Of a DNA stretch of 64,000 bases, positions 35,521 to 43,864 are shown one piece after another (the stretch's first letter is position 1; each line of letters starts with the position of its first letter). The position numbers and the translations under genes are program-made. The stretch comes from DYJB01 sp963777165. Its GTDB lineage: Bacteria > Chloroflexota > Anaerolineae > Anaerolineales > E44-bin32. The stretch covers positions 124,001 through 188,000 of the forward strand of contig CAVZPO010000026.1 of assembly GCA_963777165.1 (NCBI GenBank), given 5' to 3'. The notes beneath the pieces were generated by a model that did no database searches, was not told the origin of the DNA, and saw only the letters and a list, made by a program, of their open reading frames with translations.

Positions 35521-35709
35521 TTATACCGCCACTGGACCGCGCTTCGGTTCCCTGAGGCGCCGAGAGCAACCACGCCGGGCACGAGCCGTGAACGCCAGGC
35601 GTACGCACCTCACGACTGAATGCGAGGGCATACGGCGCGGCGCCTCGCCAATGCCGCTGGAGGCACCGGTGATGATCACAGCCTTCTGGGCAAAGGGAAG
35701 TGACGCCAT
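35521..35709 (-). pseudogene. Remnant of a short-chain dehydrogenase N-terminus
   Basis: A 62-codon open frame begins MASLPFAQKAVIITGASSGIGEA, an unmistakable SDR cofactor-binding start (TGxxxGIG). Homology then fades into degenerate sequence, although a trace of the next SDR segment may survive in LAFTARARRGCSRRLRE. The catalytic Asn, Ser and YxxxK parts are absent. It ends next to the tRNA-Ser gene 8 bases away. It appears to be a decayed or truncated gene; a tRNA-associated deletion or integration event is possible. Confidence 0.65.
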
Positions 35710-35750
35710 CCTGCCCCCCGGGCTGGCGCCGTGGTGCGTGACGCCAGAGG

Positions 35751-37145
35751 TCAGATCTCGATCCGCGTTCCGCGTTCCGGATAATCGATCGGGATCTTCA
35801 GGTCCCCAAGCCGGGCACGCAGCGCCTCGGCCGGCTGGCGTTCACCGTGGACCAGGAACAGCCGCTTGAGCGTCCCGGCGGAAGCTCGGGCGTAGCTCTC
35901 CAGATAGTCCTGCCCGGCGTGAGCCGAGAAACCGTCGACGGTGGCAACTTCGGCATGCACCGGGTATTCCTCGCCGAAGATCCGCACGCTCTTCTGACCT
36001 TCGGTCAGGCGGCGGCCAAGCGTGTCGGGCGCCATCCAGGAGGTGATCAGGATCGTGTTGCGCGGGTCGTCCAGGTTATTGCGCAGGTGGTGCAGGATCC
36101 TTCCGGTCTCGGCCATGCCGGAGGCGGAGATGATCACCAACGGGCCCGGGTGGTCGTTGATCGCCTTGCTTTCTTCCACCGACTTGGTGAACGTAAGCAG
36201 GTCGAAGCCGAACAGCCGGCCGTGCGGATCCTCGTGCAGGAACTTGACGGCCTGGTCGTCGAAGTCTTCCGGGTGGCGGCGGAAGATCTCGGTGGCGTTG
36301 GTGGCCAGCGGGCTGTCGACGTACACAGGCACGTGCGGGAGTTCGCCGGCGTCGATCATCTGGTGCAGCGTGTAGACCAGAAGTTGCGTGCGGCCGATGG
36401 CGAAGGCCGGAATGATGACCTTGCCGCGGCGTTCGAAGGTGCGGCGCAGGACCTGCCGCAGTCCGGCGGTGGCTTCCTCCGGGGAAAGATGCGGCTTGTC
36501 GCCGTAGGTGCACTCCATCATCAGCACGTCGACCTCGGATGGGGCGACCGGGTCGCGCAGCAGCGGGACGCGCAATCGGCCGATGTCGCCGGAGAACATC
36601 AAGCGCAGCTTGCGTCCCTTCTCCTCCAGGTCGAGCACGATGCCGGCCGAGCCCAGGATGTGCCCGGCATCCACCAGCCGGGCGACGACACCTGGAACGG
36701 GTTCGAACGGCCGAGCGTAGGCCTGCATGACCAGTTGCTTCGATACCGCCTCGGCGTCGGCGAGGGTGTACAGCGGCTCGAGCGGCCCAAGCCCGTCGCG
36801 CGCGCGCCTCTTGTTCAGGAAGGCGATGTCGGATTCCTGAATGTGGCCCGAATCGCGCAGAGTCAAATCAGTGAGATCGGACGTGCTGGGCGTGGCGTGG
36901 ATCGAGCCGCCGAATCCCTGGCGCACCAGGTTGGGTAGATTGCCGCAGTGGTCGATGTGGGCATGCGAGAGGATGACGGCGTCGATCTCCCGCGGGTCGA
37001 ACGGGAACGTGCGGTTGCGGGCATAGGTGTCGGCGCGCCGGCCCTGGAAGAGCCCGCATTCGAGCAGCAGCTGACGGCCGTTGATACCGATCAAGTGCTG
37101 TGAGCCGGTGACGGTCTGCGCCGCGCCGGCAAACGTGATCTCCAT
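35751..37145 (-). CDS. Beta-CASP metallo-beta-lactamase-fold nuclease
   Basis: A 464-residue protein starting MEITFAGAAQTVTGSQHLI. The zinc motif HAHIDH is at 61-66; further ligands lie in VDAGHILGSAGI and MFSGDIGR. The beta-CASP insertion includes MMECTYGDK and IIPAFAIGRTQLLVYTL, followed by ISASGMAETGRILHHL and the RNA-metabolising C-terminal motif VDGFSAHAGQDYLE plus LVHGE. This is the CPSF-73-like family of RNA endo/exonucleases. ATG 37145 starts exactly at the domain. It follows RNase D by 7 bases, so two RNA-processing enzymes share an operon. Confidence 0.93.
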   Translation of the reverse strand: MEITFAGAAQTVTGSQHLIGINGRQLLLECGLFQGRRADTYARNRTFPFDPREIDAVILSHAHIDHCGNLPNLVRQGFGGSIHATPSTSDLTDLTLRDSGHIQESDIAFLNKRRARDGLGPLEPLYTLADAEAVSKQLVMQAYARPFEPVPGVVARLVDAGHILGSAGIVLDLEEKGRKLRLMFSGDIGRLRVPLLRDPVAPSEVDVLMMECTYGDKPHLSPEEATAGLRQVLRRTFERRGKVIIPAFAIGRTQLLVYTLHQMIDAGELPHVPVYVDSPLATNATEIFRRHPEDFDDQAVKFLHEDPHGRLFGFDLLTFTKSVEESKAINDHPGPLVIISASGMAETGRILHHLRNNLDDPRNTILITSWMAPDTLGRRLTEGQKSVRIFGEEYPVHAEVATVDGFSAHAGQDYLESYARASAGTLKRLFLVHGERQPAEALRARLGDLKIPIDYPERGTRIEI

Positions 37146-37152
37146 CGTCACC

Positions 37153-38302
37153 TCATTCGGTCGACGTGGGCGCACCCCAAAGGGAGGCCAGGACCGCCGG
37201 GCCGTACGCGTTCAACCGCCAGGGTAAGCAGGCCAACAGGGGCTCGAGTGCTGGCAGCGTGCGCGGCGCTGCCCGGGCGATGTCCCACAGGACCTCGCGG
37301 GGCAGGACAATATCCGACTCTACGCCGCGCTCGGCGGCGACGGCCTTCCGCCAGCGACGGAGTTGGTCGTAACGGGCGAGCACGGCGGGGTCCACCGGCT
37401 CGGCGGCCGGGGGGCGGGGAGGCGCCACGCTCCGCCCGCGCGTCAGGGCGGCGAGGATCGGCTCCGCGTAGCGTTCTGCCAGGCGCGGAACAAGGTCGGG
37501 AATGTGGCTCAACTCCTCGGCCTCCTGCGGCAGGACGCGGGCCAGGCTGAGGAGTGCATCGTCGCCGATGACCTTGAAGGGCGGGCGGTCGAGCTGCCGG
37601 GCGGTCTGGTCACGCCAGGCGTAGAGCTCGCGCAGGGCGGCCGCCTGGCGCGGCTCGAGCTTGCGGGCGTTGGTCATTCCCCAGAATCCCTCGAGGCCGC
37701 CATTGACACTGGGATGAACGGTGCAGGCCAGGTGGGCGCAGGCCTCGACGGCTTCCTCCCAGCGCCCGGCGAGCTGCAGGGCGTCCGCCAGCCGATCGCG
37801 TAAGGAAAGCAGGTAGTGGGTGTCGAAGCGGGCGTACTCGAGCTGCGGCGGGGGCAGCGGGCGCTTGGCCCAATCGGCGCGCTGGTAGCGCTTGTCGAGC
37901 GTCACGCCGAACTCCTGCGCCAGCACATCGGCCAGGCCGCTCGGCTGCATCCCCAGCGTGCGCAGCGCCAGGCGGGTGTCGAATAGGTTGAGAATCTCGA
38001 ATCCGAAGTCGCGCTTGAGGCACGCCAGGTCGTACTCGGCGCCGTGGAAGACCTTCTCGACGGCCGGCGAGGCGAACAGCGGCGCCAGGGCGCCCATGTC
38101 GGCGCTCCCGAGCGGGTCGATCAGAACATCACCCTCCAGCGTGCTAACCTGGATCAGGCACACGCGTTCCTGGTAGGCATGCAGGCTGTTCGAACTCGGT
38201 GTCGATGGCCAGGCGGGCGGTGTGGCGCTGGGCCTCGATCCATGCCGCAAGCTGCTCCGGGGTGTCGATCCAGAGCGGCGCGGCGGGGGCGGGCGAATCC
38301 AT
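37153..38302 (-). CDS. Ribonuclease D (DEDDy exonuclease + HRDC), apparent 5-prime frameshift
   Basis: About 382 residues after repair. In the first frame from ATG 38302 the protein runs MDSPAPAAPLWIDTPEQL to ARLAIDTEF, the ExoI motif with Asp and Glu. Near 38187-38195 it must skip one base to continue NSLHAYQERVCLIQVST. ExoII is in VFHGAEYDLACLKRDFG and ExoIII in ARFDTHYLLSLRDRL, a DEDDy layout. HRDC-like helices follow (LDRPPFKVIGDDALLSLARV and the C-terminal RNase D domain). Reading the second frame back to 38433 gives a nonsense N-terminus. A 3-prime exoribonuclease role in RNA maturation follows from the family. Confidence 0.86.
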
Positions 38303-38637
38303 GAGCGTATTGTAACCGTTGGGGCAGCTTCACTGCACTCGAAGCAGGCCATCAGCAGCCTCACGGTAGTGGCGCCGACATGCTCGTCGAGGGCCCATCG
38401 TCGAAGCGCCGCATAACCTCCCCACTCTGCCATGCTGCCCAGGAACGCGCCGTTGCATTCCCTACTCCCCGATGGGTATGGAGGGCCAGGAGCCCGAAAT
38501 AGGCACCCAGACCTGGGAAGGTCAAAATTGACTTATCTAGTCATATATGCTAAAAATGACCAACCTCAACTCGGGCGGATCGGCGCGGCACGTCAGAGCC
38601 CGCCTCCCCTCGTACGTAGGATCACAGGAGGAGCAGC
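38303..38637 (+). promoter_or_regulatory. Promoter region of the first bc-type operon
   Basis: This 335-base gap contains a sharp AT-rich island at 38521-38560. TTGACT (38528-38533) and TAAAAA (38551-38556) are separated by 17 bases and lie 82 bases before the Rieske start. Two overlapping inverted repeats share the -35 box: GTCAA-N2-TTGAC (38521-38532) and TGACT-N5-AGTCA (38529-38543). They could be an operator. GGAGG precedes the start codon. Nothing else is seen in the gap. Confidence 0.5.
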
Positions 38638-39279
38638 ATGACCGATGCAGGCGTCCAGACTGCGCCGGGCGCCGACGCTGGCGTTCCGCTCAGCCGGCGA
38701 GAGTTCCTGTACTACCTGTGGGGAGCCTCGATGGCCGTGTTCCTCGCCGGCAGCGGGGGCGTCACACTCTGGTATGCCCTGCCGCGATTCCGCGAGGGCG
38801 AGTTCGGCGGCGTGTTCACGCTGCCGATTGCCGAACTCCCCGCACCGGATAGCCAGCCGACGGACTTCCCTGAAGGCCGCTTCTGGTTGGTCAACATCGG
38901 CGACGGCAGCCTGCACGACCCGCGCCAGCCGAAGGACTATCCGCTCGAGCCGGGGATCAAGGCGATCTACAAAGTTTGCGTCCACCTGGGTTGCATCTAC
39001 AAATGGGTGCCGACCAACGACCGGTTCGAGTGCCCGTGCCACGGGTCGAAGTATCTCAAGACCGGGGCACGCATCGACGGGCCCGCCCGGCGCAACCTGG
39101 ATGTGTTCTTCGTCGAAGTGCTCGACGCCAGCGGGAACGTCCTCAGCCGAAGCGAGCCGACGCTGGGCAGCCAGGAGGCCGCCTCGGTCAAGGTCCCGGC
39201 AGAGGCCGCCGCCCTGCGCATCGACACCGGGCGCCGCGTCGTCGGCGCGGTGAACTCCAAGCCGGGCGGCGGGATCTAG
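38638..39279 (+). CDS. Rieske iron-sulfur protein of bc-type complex 1
   Basis: A 213-residue Rieske protein. Residues 20-50 form a TAT-like/TM anchor (SRREFLYYLWGASMAVFLAG). The [2Fe-2S] cluster motifs are CVHLGC (C114, H116, C119) and CPCHGS (C132, C134, H135), so both His and all four Cys, including the disulfide pair, are present. It is the first gene of the operon with cytochrome b and two cytochromes c. It passes electrons from quinol oxidised at the Qo site to cytochrome c on the outer face. Confidence 0.95.
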   Translation: MTDAGVQTAPGADAGVPLSRREFLYYLWGASMAVFLAGSGGVTLWYALPRFREGEFGGVFTLPIAELPAPDSQPTDFPEGRFWLVNIGDGSLHDPRQPKDYPLEPGIKAIYKVCVHLGCIYKWVPTNDRFECPCHGSKYLKTGARIDGPARRNLDVFFVEVLDASGNVLSRSEPTLGSQEAASVKVPAEAAALRIDTGRRVVGAVNSKPGGGI

Positions 39280-39291
39280 GAGGGGCGGGGC

Positions 39292-40884
39292 ATGGCGATT
39301 TTCCGATTGCACATCCCGGTGCTGGACGAGGTCAAGCGCAAGGGCCTGCGGACAGCGCTGAACGATAAGTGGGTGGACATCGTCACCCGTGTCACCGCCG
39401 GCTTGAACCCGACGGACGTGCGCGGCGTGCTGCGCGACGATCCGCCCGGCCGGCCCAACCCGAGGCTGACGCCGCACGCCGAGGGCTTCTGGCTGCACAT
39501 GAAGCCGACCTACTACCACCGGATGGTCGACGGCCTCTATCCGACGTTCCGTCTCGGCTGGCTCTCAACCTTCTTCTTTGCCTTCGAGATCCTGACCGGC
39601 ATCTACCTGATGATCTACTACACGCCGTCGCCGGTCGTGGCCTACGAGAACATGCTCAACCTCTTGAGCAACGTCCCGTTCGGCCAGTTGATGCGCGACC
39701 TGCACCGGCTGGCGGCCGAGCTGATGGTGATCGTCGTGGCGCTGCACATGCTGCGCACCTTCATCACCGGCTCGTACAAGAAGCCGCGCCAGTTCACCTG
39801 GGCGACCGGTGTGGTCCTGCTGTTCGTGACGTTGGTGCTTTCGTTCTCCGGCTACCTGCTTCCCTGGGACCAGCTCAGCCTGTGGGCAGTGACGATCGGC
39901 GCCTCGATGGTCGAGGCCATCCCGCCGGAGATCGTCGGCCGCAACGTCAACCTGCTGGTGCGCGGCGCGCCGGAGTTCGGCGCCAACGGGCTGCTGCGCT
40001 TCTACCTGCTGCACGTCGTGGCGCTGCCGCTGGCTGGGATCGTCGCCTTCGGCGTGCACTATTACAAGGTCATCCACCACGGGCACAGCCTGCCGCCTGA
40101 GGGGGAGAAGGTCGGCGAGGATACGGCCAAGCGCGTCCCGATGGATTCGCGGGTTTACTTCATGCCGCAGATCGCCACCCGCGAGCTGTGGTACGTCGCC
40201 GGGCTGCTGGCGGTGCTGTTCGCTGCGGCGGCCTATCTGTACAACGCGCCGGCGCTCGAACCGCACGCCAATCCGCTCATCACCCCGCTGCACACGACCG
40301 CCCCGTGGTACTTCCTGTGGCTGCAGGGAATGCTCAAGGTCGGCGACAAGGTCATCTGGGGCCTGATCGTCCCGGGTGTGGCCACCGGGCTGCTCCTGCT
40401 GCTGCCGTACCTCGAAGTCGGCCCGAGCCGGCGCTATGGCGACCGGCGCATCGGCCTGTCCGCGGCGGCGGTGTTGGTGGCCGTCATGGCCGTCCTGTCC
40501 TACATGGGGACTCCGCACTACGCCGTGAGCACGTCGCCGGATCAGGAGGCCGTGGCCGAGCTGCTGCCGCAGACCCATCCCGGTCCGCTGCGCAGCGCGC
40601 CGTGGGACGAACTGGCCTACGGCAGCTATGAGGCGGCGGCCTGGTCGGCGGCGCCCAACGCCACACTGCAGGAATTGCTGCACCGCTACGAAGAGGTGCT
40701 GACCAACGTCCAGAGCGCAGGGCGTGCGGATGTGGCGGGGCTGATGGTGATCGAAGATTGGCAGACCGACTTGAAGAAGATCACATTGCGCGTGACCTGG
40801 ACCAACACGGCCGACGGCACGGCGGGTGAATTCAGCCAGTCGGTCTACCTCCACCGCGACGGCAATTACGGCCAGGGAGCGTAG
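39292..40884 (+). CDS. Cytochrome b of bc-type complex 1 with C-terminal extension
   Basis: A 530-residue protein joining the b6-like and subunit-IV-like parts. Heme-b ligands are H138/H152 and H241/H256, the second pair spaced by 14 residues as in b6-type proteins. The Qo-loop reads TTAPWYFLWLQG (APWY at 337-340) instead of PEWY, so the usual Glu is missing. After the last TM (about 470) an extra soluble domain of about 100 residues follows, starting MGTPHYAVSTSPDQEAVAEL. A 60-residue N-terminal extension precedes the first amphipathic helix. It lies 12 bases after the Rieske gene. A menaquinol oxidoreductase role is inferred. Confidence 0.93.
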   Translation: MAIFRLHIPVLDEVKRKGLRTALNDKWVDIVTRVTAGLNPTDVRGVLRDDPPGRPNPRLTPHAEGFWLHMKPTYYHRMVDGLYPTFRLGWLSTFFFAFEILTGIYLMIYYTPSPVVAYENMLNLLSNVPFGQLMRDLHRLAAELMVIVVALHMLRTFITGSYKKPRQFTWATGVVLLFVTLVLSFSGYLLPWDQLSLWAVTIGASMVEAIPPEIVGRNVNLLVRGAPEFGANGLLRFYLLHVVALPLAGIVAFGVHYYKVIHHGHSLPPEGEKVGEDTAKRVPMDSRVYFMPQIATRELWYVAGLLAVLFAAAAYLYNAPALEPHANPLITPLHTTAPWYFLWLQGMLKVGDKVIWGLIVPGVATGLLLLLPYLEVGPSRRYGDRRIGLSAAAVLVAVMAVLSYMGTPHYAVSTSPDQEAVAELLPQTHPGPLRSAPWDELAYGSYEAAAWSAAPNATLQELLHRYEEVLTNVQSAGRADVAGLMVIEDWQTDLKKITLRVTWTNTADGTAGEFSQSVYLHRDGNYGQGA

Positions 40885-40887
40885 ACG

Positions 40888-41715
40888 ATGAAGGGACAGG
40901 TTGCACTCGGATTGCTGGCCCTTCTAGCACTCATCGGCGTGATGGTCGCGGTCGCGCTGGGCGAACAGAACCGCATGGCGGAGTTCACGCGGGCCTACGA
41001 GGCACGCGCCATCGAAACCGGCGCTTCGCTGTTTGAGGGCAACTGCCGCCCCTGCCACGGCCCGCAGGGCCAAGGGATCGAGGGCGTGGCCCCGGCGATC
41101 AACGCTGCAGACCTGTTCGACGGCTCGCGCCTGGCGAAGGTTGGCTTCGGCGGAACGCTGCCGGATTACGTGCGCGGCGTGATCGCCGCCGGCCGCCCGG
41201 TGCCCTCGGTCGGCACGACTTACCCCCAGCGCATGCCCACCTGGGGCGCAGCCTTCGGCGGCCCGCTGCGGGATGATCAGATCGATGCCCTGACGGCGTT
41301 CATCCTCAACTGGAAAGACCGCGCCCTGGCTTCGGGCGTTCCGGTGCCTACCGGTCCCACGGTCGGGGCAGACATCACGGTCGCGTTGCCAGATGGGGAT
41401 CCGGCGCACGGCAAGTCGCTCTCCGAAGGGTCGCTTGGCTGCGCCAGCTGCCACGTCCTGACCGCCGTCGGTCCCAAGTGGGCGGCGGAGGGCGGGGAGC
41501 CGGGCATCGGGACGCGGGCCGAGGCGCGGTTCCAGGCCACCGGGTACGCCGGAAGCGCGACTTCGGCGGAACAGTACCTGTTCGAGTCGATCGTGCTGCC
41601 CAACGCGAACGTGGTCGAGGGTTTCCAGCCAAATCTGATGCCGCAGAACTACGCGGACCGGTTGAGCGCGCAGGACGCGGCGGATCTGATCGCCTACATG
41701 CTCAGCCTGCACTAG
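40888..41715 (+). CDS. Membrane-anchored diheme cytochrome c
   Basis: A 275-residue protein. N-terminal hydrophobic segment VALGLLALLALIGVMVAVAL acts as anchor or uncleaved signal. The first cytochrome c domain has CRPCHGPQGQG with the distal Met probably in QRMPTWGAAFGG; the second has CASCHVLTAVGPKWAAEG and a Met in PNLMPQNYADRLSAQDAADL. It starts 3 bases after the cytochrome b gene, so it is the cytochrome c1-like subunit of bc-type complex 1 and accepts electrons from the Rieske protein. Confidence 0.93.
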   Translation: MKGQVALGLLALLALIGVMVAVALGEQNRMAEFTRAYEARAIETGASLFEGNCRPCHGPQGQGIEGVAPAINAADLFDGSRLAKVGFGGTLPDYVRGVIAAGRPVPSVGTTYPQRMPTWGAAFGGPLRDDQIDALTAFILNWKDRALASGVPVPTGPTVGADITVALPDGDPAHGKSLSEGSLGCASCHVLTAVGPKWAAEGGEPGIGTRAEARFQATGYAGSATSAEQYLFESIVLPNANVVEGFQPNLMPQNYADRLSAQDAADLIAYMLSLH

Positions 41716-41890
41716 GGGAGGGCGATCGACACAGGGGACAGGGCGCCGAGTGGCCGGATTGACACGGCGCCCCTTTCCCGATAAGTGCAGGTCGGGTGGA
41801 GCGGGCGGCGCTCGCTGAGCGCCAGGGTGTGGATAGAGACGCCCCGATGCGGCGAGGGCCGGGCGGCGGGGAGTTCTCGGGAGGCACGGC

Positions 41891-42676
41891 ATGCGGATCG
41901 GGCTGCGCTGGACGGTTGGGATCGCGCTGATGATGGTCGCGCTGCTGGCCGTCGGGGTGGCGGACGCCCAAGACACCGGCGACCCGGAAAACGGCGGCCG
42001 CCTGTTCGTTGAGAACTGCGCCGTGTGCCATGGCGTCGATGGGCAGGGCCGCGTGGGCGCCACTCTGACCGACTTCCCCGGCATCAGTATCAGCGCCGCG
42101 TTGTTCGATACGATCCGCAATGGGATCCCGGGAACGCGCATGCCTGCCTGGGGCCAGGAGAACGGCGGCCCGCTCACCGAGAATGACATTGAGGATTTGG
42201 CCGCCTACATCTTGGTCGCCTTCAGTGGGACAGAGCCATTGGCGCCCCTGCCGACGTATCAACCACAGGCGGTAACCCCGGCACCGGGCATCCCTGGTGA
42301 CCCGGCCGCCGGCAGCGTCGTTTACCAGTCCAACTGCACCGTCTGCCACGGCGCACAGGGCCAGGGGCGCATCGGAGGCAAGCTCGCCAAGAGCTGGCCG
42401 AGCATTGAGCCTTTGAACTACATCCGCCAAGTCGTCGGGAACGGCGTCCCGGGCTCGACGATGCCGGCATGGCTCCAGGCACAAGGCGGGCCCTTGAGCG
42501 AGACCGAGATCGCCAATGTGAGTGCCTACGTGCTGACCCTCAGTCCGGCGGCGGGGATTCCCGTGCCAACTCAGGTACCGGAGGGCCCCGTCTCGCGCAC
42601 GGGCAGCCTGGTGCTGCTGGGTGTGGTGGTCGTGCTCGCCGTCGGCGCGATGTTCTGGTACTATCGACGCGCCTGA
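41891..42676 (+). CDS. Diheme cytochrome c with C-terminal TM anchor
   Basis: A 261-residue protein: cleavable signal (VGIALMMVALLAVGVADA), two similar class-I cytochrome c domains with CAVCHGVDGQGRVG and CTVCHGAQGQGRIG, each followed by a Met in RMPAWGQENGG and TMPAWLQAQGG, a Thr/Pro linker and a C-terminal TM (LVLLGVVVVLAVGAMFWYY). The two domains are an internal duplication. It lies 175 bases downstream of the preceding cytochrome and in the same direction; probably it relays electrons from bc-type complex 1 to a terminal acceptor. Confidence 0.93.
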   Translation: MRIGLRWTVGIALMMVALLAVGVADAQDTGDPENGGRLFVENCAVCHGVDGQGRVGATLTDFPGISISAALFDTIRNGIPGTRMPAWGQENGGPLTENDIEDLAAYILVAFSGTEPLAPLPTYQPQAVTPAPGIPGDPAAGSVVYQSNCTVCHGAQGQGRIGGKLAKSWPSIEPLNYIRQVVGNGVPGSTMPAWLQAQGGPLSETEIANVSAYVLTLSPAAGIPVPTQVPEGPVSRTGSLVLLGVVVVLAVGAMFWYYRRA

Positions 42677-42688
42677 CGGAGGTCCCCC

Positions 42689-43624
42689 ATGCGTCCCGTC
42701 GTACGTGTGATCGTCCTGGCCGGCTTGCTCGGGGCAGTTTGGTTGCCCGGGTTGGCAGCGGCACAGGGTTCGCCGCCCCTGCAGCGCGTCGAGATCGCTC
42801 TGTGGCCGGAATACGATCAGCGCGCCATGCTGGTGATCTATCGCGTGACCCTCGCCGAAGGCACGGCGCTCCCGGCGACCCTTTCGATCCCGATCCCGGC
42901 GCGCGTCGGCGACCCGGCTGCCGTGGCGCAGCAGGGAGGGGACGGCGCACTGATCCTGGCGAACTACACTCGCCGGCCGACGACGGGCGACTGGGCTTCG
43001 CTGGAGATCCAGGTCGAGAACCCGCGGATCCAGATTGAGTTCTACGACACACTCTCCATCGACGTTGACCAAAGGGCTTACACGCTCCGATGGCCGGCCG
43101 GCTGGCCGGTCGGCGAACTGGCCTTTGAGGTCCAGCAGCCCTTCGGCGTGGCCTCGATGCAGATCGAACCCGTTCCCGCCAGTGACCGCGTCGGCCCGGA
43201 GGGTCTCACCTACTACACCGGGAGCCTCGGGGCACAGGATGGGACAGCGGAAGCCCGCGTGCAATTGGGGTACACCGCCTCCACCTCGGGGCTGACGCTC
43301 GATACCTTGCCTCCGGCGTCAGGCGATGAAACGCCGGCGATCGGCCCGGTGGAACCCTCGGGACAGGGATCAGTGTTGCTCGCATGGGCTCCATGGGCGA
43401 TTGGCGGTCTGGGGGCGACGCTCCTGATCGCAGGTGCGGTGTTGTTCCTGCGCTCGCGGAAGGAAGAGAGCGGCAGCCGACGGGCCCGGCACCGGCCGAT
43501 CGATCGCCCGCCAGCGGACTCCCAGACGATCGACGCCTCGACCGTCTTCTGTCACTCGTGTGGCACGCCGGCGGGCGTAAGCGACGTCTTCTGCCGCAAG
43601 TGCGGGACGCGGTTGCGGGTCTGA
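42689..43624 (+). CDS. Exported-domain membrane protein with cytoplasmic zinc ribbon
   Basis: A 311-residue protein of unusual layout. Signal peptide (VIVLAGLLGAVWLPGLAAA), an extracytoplasmic beta-rich domain of about 190 residues (EIALWPEYDQRAMLVIYRVT), one TM (WAIGGLGATLLIAGAVLFL), then a basic linker and a C-terminal zinc ribbon with paired CxxC: CHSCGTPAG and CRKCGTRLRV. The ribbon is on the cytoplasmic side by topology. It is 12 bases after the diheme cytochrome and ends at a terminator, so it is part of the respiratory operon. The function is unknown; assembly or sensing is possible. Confidence 0.85.
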   Translation: MRPVVRVIVLAGLLGAVWLPGLAAAQGSPPLQRVEIALWPEYDQRAMLVIYRVTLAEGTALPATLSIPIPARVGDPAAVAQQGGDGALILANYTRRPTTGDWASLEIQVENPRIQIEFYDTLSIDVDQRAYTLRWPAGWPVGELAFEVQQPFGVASMQIEPVPASDRVGPEGLTYYTGSLGAQDGTAEARVQLGYTASTSGLTLDTLPPASGDETPAIGPVEPSGQGSVLLAWAPWAIGGLGATLLIAGAVLFLRSRKEESGSRRARHRPIDRPPADSQTIDASTVFCHSCGTPAGVSDVFCRKCGTRLRV

Positions 43625-43652
43625 CCGCCTTCCCGATCCCCCATTCTCCCAT

Positions 43653-43686
43653 CGCTCCCGCGCCTCAGGCGCGGGAGCGTTCGTCT
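43653..43686 (+). terminator. Rho-independent-type terminator of the first bc-type operon
   Basis: Perfect 12-bp arms CGCTCCCGCGCC (43653-43664) and GGCGCGGGAGCG (43668-43679) with a TCA triloop, followed by TTCGTCTTCT. It begins 29 bases after the zinc-ribbon gene. Confidence 0.85.
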
Positions 43687-43864
43687 TCTCTGGCAGCCTG
43701 GCCTCGATGCGAATCGCGCGGGCCCTGCGGCGCCTTAGGGGTGGGAGAGACCAGGCGAGGATTCGGGTGCCGCGTCGGCGAGCCGCCTGCACTTGGCACG
43801 TCGCGGCGGTCGCCTCCCGCCGTCGCTTTCGCGCCGCGGGTGCCGGTGCTAAACTGGACGCAGG

